The translations under genes and the position numbers were made by a program. Below are positions 45,361 through 53,553 of a stretch of DNA of 64,000 bases, in pieces. This DNA is from an uncultured Chlorobiaceae bacterium (lineage in GTDB: Bacteria > Bacteroidota > Chlorobiia > Chlorobiales > Chlorobiaceae). The first letter of the stretch is position 1. The number at the start of each line of letters is the position of its first letter. The notes under the pieces are model-generated. The model had not been told where the DNA came from, searched no databases, and worked only from the letters and a program-made list of their open reading frames with translations. Location: assembly GCA_903843305.1 (NCBI GenBank), contig CAIMPI010000009.1:48571-112570 (forward strand). The letters are read 5' to 3'.

Positions 45361-46248
45361 TCATTTCAATTCAACGAATGCAATCAACCTTTCGCAGGCT
45401 TCCAATGCTGCTGTATAGGAAATCAGCTCGTCATCACGGGCGAATGTCATATCCTGAACAAACGATTGATAAGCCATTTCCCATTGAGCGGTTTGTAATT
45501 GTGGCATAACCTTCTGAAGGCGTTGTTCTGGAGCGATATCGGTACGATTGAAATCACAAGCAACGGATTGATAAACAAGAGTTGTAAACTCTTCTCTTGT
45601 TGTGACAAATGATTCCAGCGCAGCAAGATCGTGAACATGACGAATGAGTGTTTTATCCTGACATTCATCCTTGTCTTGCAGCCGCCATGCGAGAGCGCTT
45701 AATTTGTCAGCAGCAATCTCAACAGGATTGATAAAAGGCATCGAAGCAATTTCAGGAGGCAGTTTTTTCCCTGTCGCAAAAAGGGATTGAACCGGCATTA
45801 AAACAACAGGCAGTTGCGTTGTTCCAAAACGTACCTCGATACGAATATGTGTTCTCAATCGTGAGTGTTTCGCAAAAGTTGATCCATAATCGACTTCAAT
45901 CGAAAAAAATCGGCTTTCATCATAAACTTTTGGGTCTGCAACAAGAACGAACCCTTCAGCGACAATGGCTTCGATGATTTTCTTGCGAGCTTCCCGATAA
46001 TATTTATGCCCAAAAGGGTGAATAGCGACTTTGAAATCTATATCCTCAGAAAAACGCTTGATAATTCCTGCCTTTGCCAACGATGTGCCGCCACCAAAAG
46101 CAATCTGAATATTGTGCATCTGCATATCGTTCAGCAATCGGAGCACTTGTACCACATACCAATCCTTTTCGATAAACGCTTCGTCTACGGTGACAAGCAG
46201 ACCGGCAACCCGCTCAATCGCTGATTTTTGTGGAGGAACTGTTTTCAT
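45361..46248 (-). CDS. AbiEii-type nucleotidyltransferase toxin
   Basis: A 295-residue protein of the AbiEii/AbiGii family, toxin of a type IV-like toxin-antitoxin and phage-abortive system. The nucleotidyltransferase core is visible as FGGGTSLAK followed by RFSEDIDFKV with the catalytic Asp pair. It overlaps the upstream antitoxin gene by 4 bp. Length is normal and no disruption is seen. Confidence 0.85.
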   Translation of the reverse strand: MKTVPPQKSAIERVAGLLVTVDEAFIEKDWYVVQVLRLLNDMQMHNIQIAFGGGTSLAKAGIIKRFSEDIDFKVAIHPFGHKYYREARKKIIEAIVAEGFVLVADPKVYDESRFFSIEVDYGSTFAKHSRLRTHIRIEVRFGTTQLPVVLMPVQSLFATGKKLPPEIASMPFINPVEIAADKLSALAWRLQDKDECQDKTLIRHVHDLAALESFVTTREEFTTLVYQSVACDFNRTDIAPEQRLQKVMPQLQTAQWEMAYQSFVQDMTFARDDELISYTAALEACERLIAFVELK

Positions 46249-46679
46249 GTGGCACGTTCAAATCTCAGGCTATAGCCATTAAACCCGATGGCCCGACGAA
46301 CTCGTTTGCAGACACCAATAACTCTGCCAGCAGGAACCTGGGTCGTCCTGCCTTCGTTGTAGCTGCGCTCCATACTCGTCGGCGCTGTTGGGATAGCAAG
46401 TCGCTTCAGAGCTTCCTCGGCAAGAGTATTGAGACTTTTAGGAAGAGCCGGGCGATTATCGAAAGGCGAGACTACTGCTCGGACATATATCCCCTGCCCT
46501 ATTTTGACAAGAGTACCCTCTCTTACCAGAACAAGCAAACAACGGCCAACCTGATCATAATCACCCAGATCCTGAAAATCAGAACGTAAAATGACATCCC
46601 CGTGTTTACGCCTGACACGCGTTCTTATTCTCGCCAGAAGTGTGTTTCGCTTCTTTTTCATAGTGTCAATATACGACAA
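46245..46679 (-). CDS. AbiEi-type transcriptional-regulator antitoxin
   Basis: A 144-residue basic protein with an N-terminal winged-helix-like region (DVILRSDFQDLGDYDQVGRCLLVLVREGTLVKIGQGIYV), characteristic of AbiEi/DUF6088 antitoxins. Coupled by overlap to the AbiEii gene. Confidence 0.8.
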   Translation of the reverse strand: MSYIDTMKKKRNTLLARIRTRVRRKHGDVILRSDFQDLGDYDQVGRCLLVLVREGTLVKIGQGIYVRAVVSPFDNRPALPKSLNTLAEEALKRLAIPTAPTSMERSYNEGRTTQVPAGRVIGVCKRVRRAIGFNGYSLRFERAT

Positions 46680-46889
46680 ATCGAGAAGAATAACCAGCTT
46701 CCGTTTTTACTACTACTTTTGCATATTGGATCGGCCAGCTTGGTTTTCCCCGCTTCAATACTTGCAGCAATGACATTGAGAAATAACCAGATTCTTCTTC
46801 CCTGTTTTTTCTGTCAGACACCTTGCTTTATTCATGGCAATATGTTTATACTTGAGCCATAACATAACCAGAGATAGCATCTCCGGTTC

Positions 46890-46918
46890 GACGCTCCGAG
46901 GGGAGCGTTTCTTTTTGG
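46890..46918 (+). terminator. intrinsic terminator
   Basis: ACGCTCC pairs with GGGAGCGT and is followed by TTCTTTTT. It may end plus-strand transcription coming from upstream; 46680-46978 otherwise holds no intact gene. Confidence 0.6.
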
Positions 46919-46978
46919 GCAAGTTACGCTAAAGAGTTCCGGAAAGGAGTAAAGCTTCAAAATCAGGAGAACAAAGCA

Positions 46979-47224
46979 ATGACCTCGTTTGAGCTATGCC
47001 CGGTATGCAGTGGTGAAGTGATTACAAAAAAGGTGGAAAAATTGATTCCCGGGGGCAACAATACCGCTGTTGTAAAAGTAACCACCGAAGTCTGCACCCA
47101 TTGTGGTGAACGATTATACTCGAAAGAGGCGATCACGTTGTTTGAGCATATCCGGTCAAAGCTTGCAAACGGTGATGTTGCAGGCTTTCTTCCCGTGGGG
47201 CAGACCTATAAAGTTACCGGGTAA
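46979..47224 (+). CDS. YgiT/MqsA-type zinc-finger protein (orphan antitoxin)
   Basis: An 81-residue protein with two CxxC pairs (CPVC at residues 7-10 and CTHC further on), followed by a helix and GFLPVGQTYKV. This is the N-terminal zinc domain of MqsA-type antitoxins without the DNA-binding half. GGAG precedes the ATG at good distance. A partner toxin is not intact upstream; a short stretch (YAKEFRKGVKL) directly upstream may be the remnant of one. Confidence 0.75.
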   Translation: MTSFELCPVCSGEVITKKVEKLIPGGNNTAVVKVTTEVCTHCGERLYSKEAITLFEHIRSKLANGDVAGFLPVGQTYKVTG

Positions 47225-47259
47225 AACATGGGTGACCTTGCCCTGTTGTCGTCAGTTAC

Positions 47260-47330
47260 ACAATATTTTGCTATACGGCACTACGTCCCCGGTCGCTGAG
47301 TAGGCCGAAGGCCGTATCGAAGCGACGAAA
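47260..47330. repeat. REP-like repeat Y, copy 2
   Basis: Same core as 45223-45280 (GGTCGCTGAGTAGGCCGAAG). Here it precedes repeat X, the opposite order to copy 1. Confidence 0.8.
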
Positions 47331-47360
47331 TTTAATTGCACAATTGTAGTTGCGTATTAC

Positions 47361-47526
47361 GATACGCCCCCTACGGAAGTACGGTAATTATTAAGGGGAC
47401 GACAACCAGCATCACTGCAACAAATCCTTTGAGCATCCTGTCGGTCACCTCGATACGCGCTTTGCGCTACTCGGCGACCTGAATTCGTAATGAGACGACA
47501 CTCGTCGTTGCAACCCTCAAAATAAA
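47361..47526. repeat. dispersed repeat X, copy 2
   Basis: Second long copy of repeat X in the same orientation as 45004-45167. Fills the gap between the zinc-finger gene and the minus-strand TA operon. Confidence 0.8.
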
Positions 47527-47528
47527 AT

Positions 47529-47747
47529 TCATGCCGCTACAGTTGATAATGCATAGACCTTTTTCGCATATTTACTGGCAGTAGCGACATCACCAGATTT
47601 CAGTGTTTCTCTTACATGATCGAGTTTTAACGCATCATCAAGGCTGATATACGGCGCCCAGCCATCTTCAGAATTTATGATCTCAATTTCTGCTTCTGCC
47701 GCATAGTTACCTTCGTGAACAAACTTTGTATGTTTTCTGGTATTCAT
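47529..47747 (-). CDS. small hypothetical protein downstream of ParE-like toxin
   Basis: A 72-residue acidic protein from the ATG at about 47747 (MNTRKHTKFVHEGNYAAEAE). It contains GWAPYISLDDALKLDHVRETLKSGD and ends with a short helix. I do not recognise a family with certainty. Its position right behind the toxin suggests an accessory third component. Confidence 0.6.
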   Translation of the reverse strand: MNTRKHTKFVHEGNYAAEAEIEIINSEDGWAPYISLDDALKLDHVRETLKSGDVATASKYAKKVYALSTVAA

Positions 47748-47769
47748 CTTTTTTTTAGGCAAAAAGTCG

Positions 47770-48099
47770 TTACGATTGAAGAAGGCGCTGCAGCAGAATA
47801 TCTTCGACATTGCGTCGGCTGTCGAGTACCGCTGTTATATAAACATTGCTGTCTGCGATACGATACAACAGCCTCCATGGAGAAATAATCAGCTCCCGAT
47901 AGATAAAAATGCCATTGGACTGAAGTTCAGGAACGACCCTGCCTCGCTCGGGAAAAGTATATAACGAGGAATCTTTATCCCTGATGTTTTCCAGAACACG
48001 CAAAGCATTCTGCACATTATCGCCAGCAATAAAGGCTGTAATCTGCCTGAGATCCCTTTCCGCAACTTCAGTCCATAAAACACTGTAGCCTGCACTCAT
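47770..48099 (-). CDS. RelE/ParE-superfamily toxin
   Basis: A 109-residue protein with the ParE pattern: VLWTEVAERDLRQITAFIA, FPERGRVVPEL, YRELIISPWRLLYRI and VLDSRRNVEDIL near the C-terminus. ParE toxins inhibit gyrase; RelE toxins cleave mRNA; the Arg-rich C-terminal motif favours the ParE-like group. It overlaps the antitoxin gene by 4 bp. Confidence 0.87.
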   Translation of the reverse strand: MSAGYSVLWTEVAERDLRQITAFIAGDNVQNALRVLENIRDKDSSLYTFPERGRVVPELQSNGIFIYRELIISPWRLLYRIADSNVYITAVLDSRRNVEDILLQRLLQS

Positions 48100-48377
48100 G
48101 AGGTCTGCTCTTTCAACAGACGTTCAAGGTCACTGAATACCTCCTCTTGCGGACGAATATTGCCCTTACGGATATCCTCTTCACCTTGGGCAAGCAGTTT
48201 CAGCAAGCCAAGCGCATTGCGCATCTCCTCATAACTTTTCGGGTCTTGAAGAACAGCTCTCGGCTCGCCGTTCTGGGTAATAATAACCGGACGACGCGTA
48301 TCGTTGATTTGATCAAGAAGATCAGCCGCTTTTGCCTTGAGGTAAGTAACCGGTTTGATGTCAGTAGTAATATTCAT
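48096..48377 (-). CDS. Phd/YefM-family antitoxin
   Basis: A 93-residue antitoxin with the typical N-terminal DNA-binding part (DIKPVTYLKAKAADLLDQIN, PVIITQNGEPRAVLQD) and a C-terminal helix for toxin binding. First gene of a three-gene operon. Confidence 0.88.
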   Translation of the reverse strand: MNITTDIKPVTYLKAKAADLLDQINDTRRPVIITQNGEPRAVLQDPKSYEEMRNALGLLKLLAQGEEDIRKGNIRPQEEVFSDLERLLKEQTS

Positions 48378-48495
48378 CTCTCCCCTTCTTCATAATTTCT
48401 TAAGACCTAATATAGTACGATATTCGAACTGATGAAAGGTGAATTTATCTGATTTTGATCGAATCGTAATTTTTATTGACAACTTCTCTTCAATT

Positions 48496-49089
48496 TCAGC
48501 AACAGAAAACAAGTGACTCAAGGGTATCCGGCCAGTTCTGAAACAGTATGCTTCTGATCCCTGCTTTACAGGCAGATGCAACGTTTTCAGCCTTGTCGTC
48601 AATCAGGATAAACTCATCAGCGCTGCGCCCTGAACTTTCGAGAACATGGCTGAAAGCTTCAACACTGCTTTTCATCTTGCCATGCTCAAAGGAGAGATAG
48701 TACTGATCAGCATTTCGGAGTAACGAGTAATTATTGAGCAAAAAGGTAAAATGGAGGGGGTCAGTATCGCTCATGATCCAGAGTGAATGCTTTTCCCTGA
48801 GAAACCTGACAGCCTCAACAGCACCCTCCAGCGGTTCAAAAATATTCTGCCAGTGATGCTTGAGCATATTAAGAGGCAGAGCTTTAGCGTGGGGATCACG
48901 GGCAATCATGGCCAGATATTCAAGTGGCCCAATCCAGCCGATTTCAAGCTTATCTTTCAGCTCACCGGTACAGTATTTCCGGAAAATCTCTTCAGCGCCT
49001 GCATTCAGTTCAATTGCAACTGCCCGGCAAAAGCGCATAAAATCGACCGTAACCAGCACATTGCCTATATCAAGAAGAATAATGCTCAT
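48496..49089 (-). CDS. HAD-superfamily hydrolase
   Basis: A 197-residue HAD-IA type phosphatase starting at the ATG at 49087-49089 (MSIILLDIGNVLV). Motif I is LLDIGNVLV, where the second Asp is replaced by Asn; motif II is WIMSDTD; motif III has K in HGKMKSS; motif IV is FILIDDKAEN. The Asn change in motif I occurs in some HAD-IA members. Substrate unknown. Confidence 0.85.
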   Translation of the reverse strand: MSIILLDIGNVLVTVDFMRFCRAVAIELNAGAEEIFRKYCTGELKDKLEIGWIGPLEYLAMIARDPHAKALPLNMLKHHWQNIFEPLEGAVEAVRFLREKHSLWIMSDTDPLHFTFLLNNYSLLRNADQYYLSFEHGKMKSSVEAFSHVLESSGRSADEFILIDDKAENVASACKAGIRSILFQNWPDTLESLVFCC

Positions 49090-49355
49090 TGGCTCTGCTT
49101 TTGTTGCGGAACATCCTTTTTTAGAGAATATAAGCCATCGCCAAGCAAAGAGGGCATTAACACACAATATTAGTATCACATATATTCCGACCGATATGGA
49201 TATACACGCATCTGCATATTGCACCCTATATGCTATTTTATTCTTTTTTATCTCCTCGCAGCAAAATACTTTATTAGTGTATTTATTTAAAAGCATATAT
49301 TACACTGAAAGCAAAAAGCTTGAATATACTGCCTTCAAACTGAAACGTAAAAAAT

Positions 49356-50138
49356 ATGAAAAACTATTTTTTTTGTTTACTGTCAGCCGTTTTGATTTCC
49401 AACACTTCGTATGCGCAGAGTCCGTTTGAAGGTTTCAATGCTGGAATAATCACAGGCGCAATCAATGGCAAATTCACTATAAGCACTGATACTCATTATT
49501 TTTCTACAGGATATAGTGAGGCCGATGAAACCTATTTCGGTAATCGAACAAATGCAAGCAACGTCTCTGAGAGCGGAAGTGGAAAATTCAGCAAAACGCG
49601 TGTACCTGTAGGGCTGTCTTTCGGCTACAACAAGGATTTTGGGGCGTGGGGATTGGCAGGTATTAAGGCAGATTATTCTTCGATAGGATTGAAAGAATCA
49701 AAAACTAATTCTACAACTTATCCTGGCATTAACGGATTCAATCCGGAAACAACAATTTACTTACGCGCTGATAACCTGGCAACATTAAGAGCCAAGTACG
49801 GTTTTACAGTAGATCAAACCAGTTGGATTTATATAACTGGAGGCATAGCATTTGCGGATATAGAGTCAAAAACCAAATTCACTGATGGAACAGCAACCGA
49901 AAGTAATAATCAGTCTGAACATAAAACAGGCTGGGTTGCAGGTATAGGAGTTGAAAAGATGGTTGACAAATTCTGGTCAATCAATGCAGAGTATCATTAT
50001 ACCGCTTTCGGAAACATTACCGGAACATCCAGAAACATGGCTGACGTCAATGATAATCACTTCTCGAATCAACCTTTTACCACAACAACAAAGTTAAATA
50101 TGAATGCCTTTGAAATTGGAATCTCCAAACACTTTTAA
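49356..50138 (+). CDS. outer-membrane beta-barrel protein
   Basis: A 260-residue protein with a signal peptide (FFCLLSAVLISNTSYAQ), alternating amphipathic strands (GLSFGYNKDFGAWGLAGI, WIYITGGIAFADI, WSINAEYHYTAFG) and a C-terminal ISKHF ending in Phe. It resembles the OmpA-like/Omp25-type eight-strand barrels. Function beyond that is not evident. It stands alone between the HAD gene and the duplicated radical SAM tail. Confidence 0.8.
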   Translation: MKNYFFCLLSAVLISNTSYAQSPFEGFNAGIITGAINGKFTISTDTHYFSTGYSEADETYFGNRTNASNVSESGSGKFSKTRVPVGLSFGYNKDFGAWGLAGIKADYSSIGLKESKTNSTTYPGINGFNPETTIYLRADNLATLRAKYGFTVDQTSWIYITGGIAFADIESKTKFTDGTATESNNQSEHKTGWVAGIGVEKMVDKFWSINAEYHYTAFGNITGTSRNMADVNDNHFSNQPFTTTTKLNMNAFEIGISKHF

Positions 50139-50216
50139 GATATAGAGTATTGACATTCGTGCATGATAATAATCTTTCGGTATTCAGATTACACTGAATA
50201 ACTCAGCAATTCTCGT

Positions 50217-50430
50217 TTACCCCATCTCCTGCAACTGCCGCTTCAAATCTTTCCGCGCCATCCCGTACATGTGCACATAGAGCAAATTGAACATCAGCAC
50301 CGCCGACCGCAGCCGGGGCGCACGGGCGGCACGTTTCACGGCGTTCTGTAAGTTAAAGACGCGGCTGGTGAGCGCAGTGTAGCTTGGAATGAACTCCTGA
50401 AGCGGGATGCGTTGGGGTTTGTAGAGCATC
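50217..50430 (-). pseudogene. duplicated 3' end of the radical SAM gene at 53554-54978
   Basis: About 70 codons nearly identical to the C-terminus of the intact gene, from MLYKP-RIPLQEFIPSYT to the stop, in the same orientation. It is joined at 50430 to a transposase fragment. The segment between the two copies (50431-53553) looks inserted. Confidence 0.88.
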
Positions 50431-50433
50431 GCT

Positions 50434-50640
50434 TTGATTCTCATCAGCGAACTACGCCAGCAGAGGGTGAGGAAATCTGGACTCATCGAAAGATACACGG
50501 TGCGTGAGCTCCTGCGGGAAATGGAGACACTCACAAAAGTGACCTATAGTGGCAAGTATGGAAACATACTCACCGAGCCGGAGGAGCTCCGCCGCCTCGA
50601 TGCGCTACCAGTTCTCATCCAAGAAATGTGTTGCAAAAGT
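50434..50640 (+). pseudogene. transposase C-terminal fragment
   Basis: The frame encodes RYTVRELLREMETLTKV, then YGNILTEPEELRRLDALPV, which looks like the C-terminus of an IS transposase. No N-terminus, catalytic core or inverted repeats are seen. The identification is by general resemblance only. Confidence 0.45.
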
Positions 50641-50677
50641 AACCGGGAATCCAGTATCTTTATGGATACAGTATTGT

Positions 50678-51016
50678 ATGAACGAAATAATCACAATAAA
50701 AGCCACTGCCGGTTTTGAGCGTTGGCTGAAGGCATTAAAAAACGTGCAGGCTCGTGCAAAAATTGTTGCGCGAATCAAGAGTGCTGGAAAAGGAAATTTC
50801 GGGGATTGCAAGCCAATTGGGGATGGTGTTTCAGAAATGCGCATTCATGTCCGTTCAGGGTACCGAATTTATTTCATACAGCACGGCTTGACTTTGTATA
50901 TCCTGCTCATTGGGGGAAATAAGGCAACACAACAGCAAGACATTACACGAGCAAAAGAACTTGCCCGTGAAATTAAGGAAGGAAACTATGAGCACAGTGA
51001 CAATCCGGGATTTTGA
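50678..51016 (+). CDS. HigB/RelE-type addiction-module toxin (HI1419 type)
   Basis: A 112-residue protein from the ATG at 50678 (MNEIITIKATAGFERWLKAL). Typical segments are ARAKIVARIKSAGKGNFGD, GVSEMRIHVRSGYRIYF and LLIGGNKATQQQDI. The antitoxin gene starts before the toxin stop, overlapping by 29 bp, with toxin first as in HI1419/HI1420 modules. Confidence 0.87.
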   Translation: MNEIITIKATAGFERWLKALKNVQARAKIVARIKSAGKGNFGDCKPIGDGVSEMRIHVRSGYRIYFIQHGLTLYILLIGGNKATQQQDITRAKELAREIKEGNYEHSDNPGF

Positions 51017-51278
51017 CCCGGCCAACTATCTCGACAACGATGAAGTGATTGTCGAATACCTCAAGGCAACAGCAGAAGACCCGAACCCGGAGGTATTTCT
51101 TGAGGCTTTGGGCGATGTTGCAAGGGCAAAGGGTATGGCTGAGATTGCAAAAAAAACAGGTCTTGGGCGTGAAAGCTTGTATAAAGCTTTGCGTCCGGGA
51201 GCACATCCTCGCTACGAAACCGTGAAAGCTGTCCTCAAAGCAGTCGGCGTGGAAATGACATTCAAACCTGTTTCTTGA
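50988..51278 (+). CDS. addiction-module antidote protein (HI1420 type)
   Basis: A 96-residue helix-turn-helix antitoxin from the ATG at 50988 behind AAGGA. The family signature is visible in FLEALGDVARAKGMAEIAKK, then TGLGRESLYKALRPGAHPRY. It binds the toxin and its own promoter. Confidence 0.87.
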   Translation: MSTVTIRDFDPANYLDNDEVIVEYLKATAEDPNPEVFLEALGDVARAKGMAEIAKKTGLGRESLYKALRPGAHPRYETVKAVLKAVGVEMTFKPVS

Positions 51279-51377
51279 AGCAGAGCCAGATTATAAGTGC
51301 ACCCCGATTTTCAAAAAATAAATCAAGCTGGTAACCTGCTCATGGTTTGGTTCAGAAGAATTGCGAACAACCATAGA

Positions 51378-51758
51378 TCAATGCCCTTTTCTTGAAGCAT
51401 TCACAGCAAAAAGAAGATGCCTGTCCAATGACAATAACTCAAGGTCTGAACAAAGTGCCGTTGCGGCAATGATTGCATCCGGCAACTTAATTTTACGTTT
51501 TTTGCGTAGCTCAATAACGGCCTCTTCAATCTCGCTGGTCAATGAACAAGAGGTAAAATGAGCAAGCTTTTCTTTTATTAAACACTCCTCATCAGCCGTA
51601 ATCCCATGATAGCCCAACAACTCCATTCGCGTGATAACGCTGTAAAAGCATTCTGATGTATAAACAGATCGAGAAGATATTTCCGCAATCACGGCAGGAT
51701 TCGACTTGAGTATACCCAAAATGAAATTGGTATCAAGGAGATAGTTATTCCCATTCAT
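51378..51758 (-). CDS. PIN-domain toxin (VapC-like)
   Basis: A 126-residue PIN ribonuclease from the ATG near 51758 (MNGNNYLLDTNFILGIL). Acidic catalytic residues are seen in LLDTNF, in RMELLGY and in LPDAIIAATA, followed by LLSLD. It overlaps the antitoxin gene by 14 bp. Confidence 0.87.
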   Translation of the reverse strand: MNGNNYLLDTNFILGILKSNPAVIAEISSRSVYTSECFYSVITRMELLGYHGITADEECLIKEKLAHFTSCSLTSEIEEAVIELRKKRKIKLPDAIIAATALCSDLELLSLDRHLLFAVNASRKGH

Positions 51759-51966
51759 CCCGTAATCGTTGCTGGATTTCTGAAGGATCACCGGAAAACG
51801 TGGTGGATGTCTCCAGACCGCCAGCCATATCGATCAGCATCTCTTTACCTGATGCACGCTCACCTGCCATTTTTTTTTGCAGGAACTCGGCAAAATCAAG
51901 TATCTCAGCCACTACCGGTTCAGGAAGCTCCCTTGCTGTTTTATACAGTTTCTCCGCTGTAGTCAT
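51745..51966 (-). CDS. DUF2281-like antitoxin of the PIN toxin
   Basis: A 73-residue protein opening MTTAEKLYKTARELPEPVVAE and continuing ILDFAEFLQKK, the pattern of small DUF2281-type antitoxins, with an acidic C-terminus (QQRLRDEWE). Confidence 0.8.
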   Translation of the reverse strand: MTTAEKLYKTARELPEPVVAEILDFAEFLQKKMAGERASGKEMLIDMAGGLETSTTFSGDPSEIQQRLRDEWE

Positions 51967-52171
51967 CTGAATCCCCTCTAACTGAAGATGATGATTTTCT
52001 ATTTTTTGACCCCACCTCTTCCATGATAATCATAATGTGGTAATACTTCAAAACTTTTGCTCAACGGCTTGACAGGTTCTGGACGTTACAACGGTGGAAC
52101 TATACCGAAATCCAGGACATCGCTGATCAGAAAATGTTACAATGATACCGTTTATCGCGACAAAGAGGATG

Positions 52172-52290
52172 GCTGCAACCAGCATCACTGCAACAAATCC
52201 TGTGGCCATCCTGTCGGGGCGCCTCGATACGGGCTAAAGCCCTACTCGACGACCTTAATCCGTACTGAAAAGCGCCACTCCTCGTTGAAA
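52172..52290. repeat. dispersed repeat X, degenerate copy 3
   Basis: Shares AACCAGCATCACTGCAACAA and the CTCGATACG...CTACTCG hairpin core with copies 1 and 2. Part of a 713-bp stretch (51967-52679) without an intact gene. Confidence 0.7.
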
Positions 52291-52333
52291 CAGAGAGTGG
52301 CGCTCGTTACAAAAATATCGGTTCACGGCCCAT

Positions 52334-52380
52334 CATCCCCAGCCGCTGAGCAGGCCAAAGGCCGTATCGAAGTGCGCTCC
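52334..52380. repeat. REP-like repeat Y, degenerate copy 3
   Basis: GCCGCTGAGCAGGCCAAAGG and a following GTATCGAAG match the Y core with a few changes. Confidence 0.65.
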
Positions 52381-52440
52381 GCTTTAGCTCAAAAGCAAGG
52401 TGCGTAATGAGCTGCCAACGGACTACGGGAAGCAGACCAA

Positions 52441-52575
52441 ATGAAAAACAACACGCGCTGCGACGGTTGTCGGGATTGTAAGTGGTTACGATGAGACCCC
52501 GAACAGTACCTCGCACTGCCATACTACTCCGATTGTTCATTCTGTGAGAGATTGGCATCGCTGGAAAAAATCTGA
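52441..52575 (+). pseudogene. small Cys-rich (zinc-ribbon-like) ORF interrupted by UGA
   Basis: From ATG 52441 the frame gives TRCDGCRDCKWLR, a TGA at 52492-52494, then DPEQYLALPYYSDCSFCERL and a stop. Two CxxC pairs on either side suggest one 44-residue zinc-ribbon protein. The TGA is either a disabling mutation or, much less likely, a selenocysteine codon. Confidence 0.4.
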
Positions 52576-52679
52576 ACACAATTCACTATATTTTAGAAAA
52601 TTAAATCAATGAAACCTCAAGCCGCTCGACCATTAAGGATAACTAGGGAGAGTGGCTATATTGACACCACTTCCAGCCA

Positions 52680-53394
52680 CTACAATGATCCATCAGTCTG
52701 GTTACCCCTGAGATGACGTCTCTTTTTTCTTGATGGGTGCCATTCTTGTTCTGTGATTTGATACTCAAGTACTTCAAGCTTTTGTTGATCAATACTGGAT
52801 CGATGCGTTTCAATGAACTCAGGCAAATAGTTACTTCGGCATTCTCCTGCATTCCATATTTGACCGTTTTCAATCGCTGCAGTAATGAATGCATTGATTT
52901 CATCATCGTTGAAAGTCTGGAAGTGATACCTTAAAGGTAACATTAAAGCCTCGGCGTTGCGATAGCTTATTGCAAGCGCCATTCGCTCAATTATGCAAAG
53001 GTATGATTTCATGTGGAAAGCGATTAGTAAGAGGTTCAATCAATAAATCGCTATTGATCTCTCCGCCGGAAAGCATTTTCCCCTGAATGTGTGAAATGAA
53101 ACCAAATGGGATCGTGGTATCCAATAAAAGTGGAATGAAAACTATATCATTACCACGAGCGAAAGCCATACCAATTTCCTGAGGTGCCCAGTCAGACTTT
53201 TTATAGGCTTCACTGAGCAATGGAACAAAAACATTGGATTCACTCAGTTCTTGGATGATTCGATTCTTCCACTCTTGTGATACATCAATGTCTTCATGAG
53301 CTAAAAATCCCTCAATACGGTACTCATTAAGGACGTCCTTAACATTTTTGGCAATTTTTTTGTCAGTCGTCGAGTAACTGATAAAAACCTTCAT
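52680..53394 (-). pseudogene. TIR-domain protein with frameshift near its C-terminus
   Basis: The frame from 53394 encodes a TIR domain (MKVFISYSTTDKKIAKNVKD, EDIDVSQEWKNRIIQEL, VFVPLLSEAYKKSDWAPQE with the usual helix) and stops at 52987 after FPHEIIPLHN. The adjacent frame continues with IIERMALAISYRNAEALMLP, then FQTFNDDEINAFITAA and about 60 more residues to 52680. A one-base shift near 52990 would join them. TIR proteins often act as NAD-consuming defence effectors. The TIR domain itself looks intact, so a shortened 135-residue product could still be made. Confidence 0.68.
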
Positions 53395-53553
53395 GGCCTT
53401 AGTTCTTATTTTAATAGGAGTTGGTCAAGACATCATTATTTAAGCCGAAATAGCGCCCTAAAACAATTCCATTAGCAAAATGGTTGAAACAAGCAGTAAT
53501 CCCATCACCAAAAGAATTTAAAGATAATAAACCAGCAAAGGAAGGAAACACAT

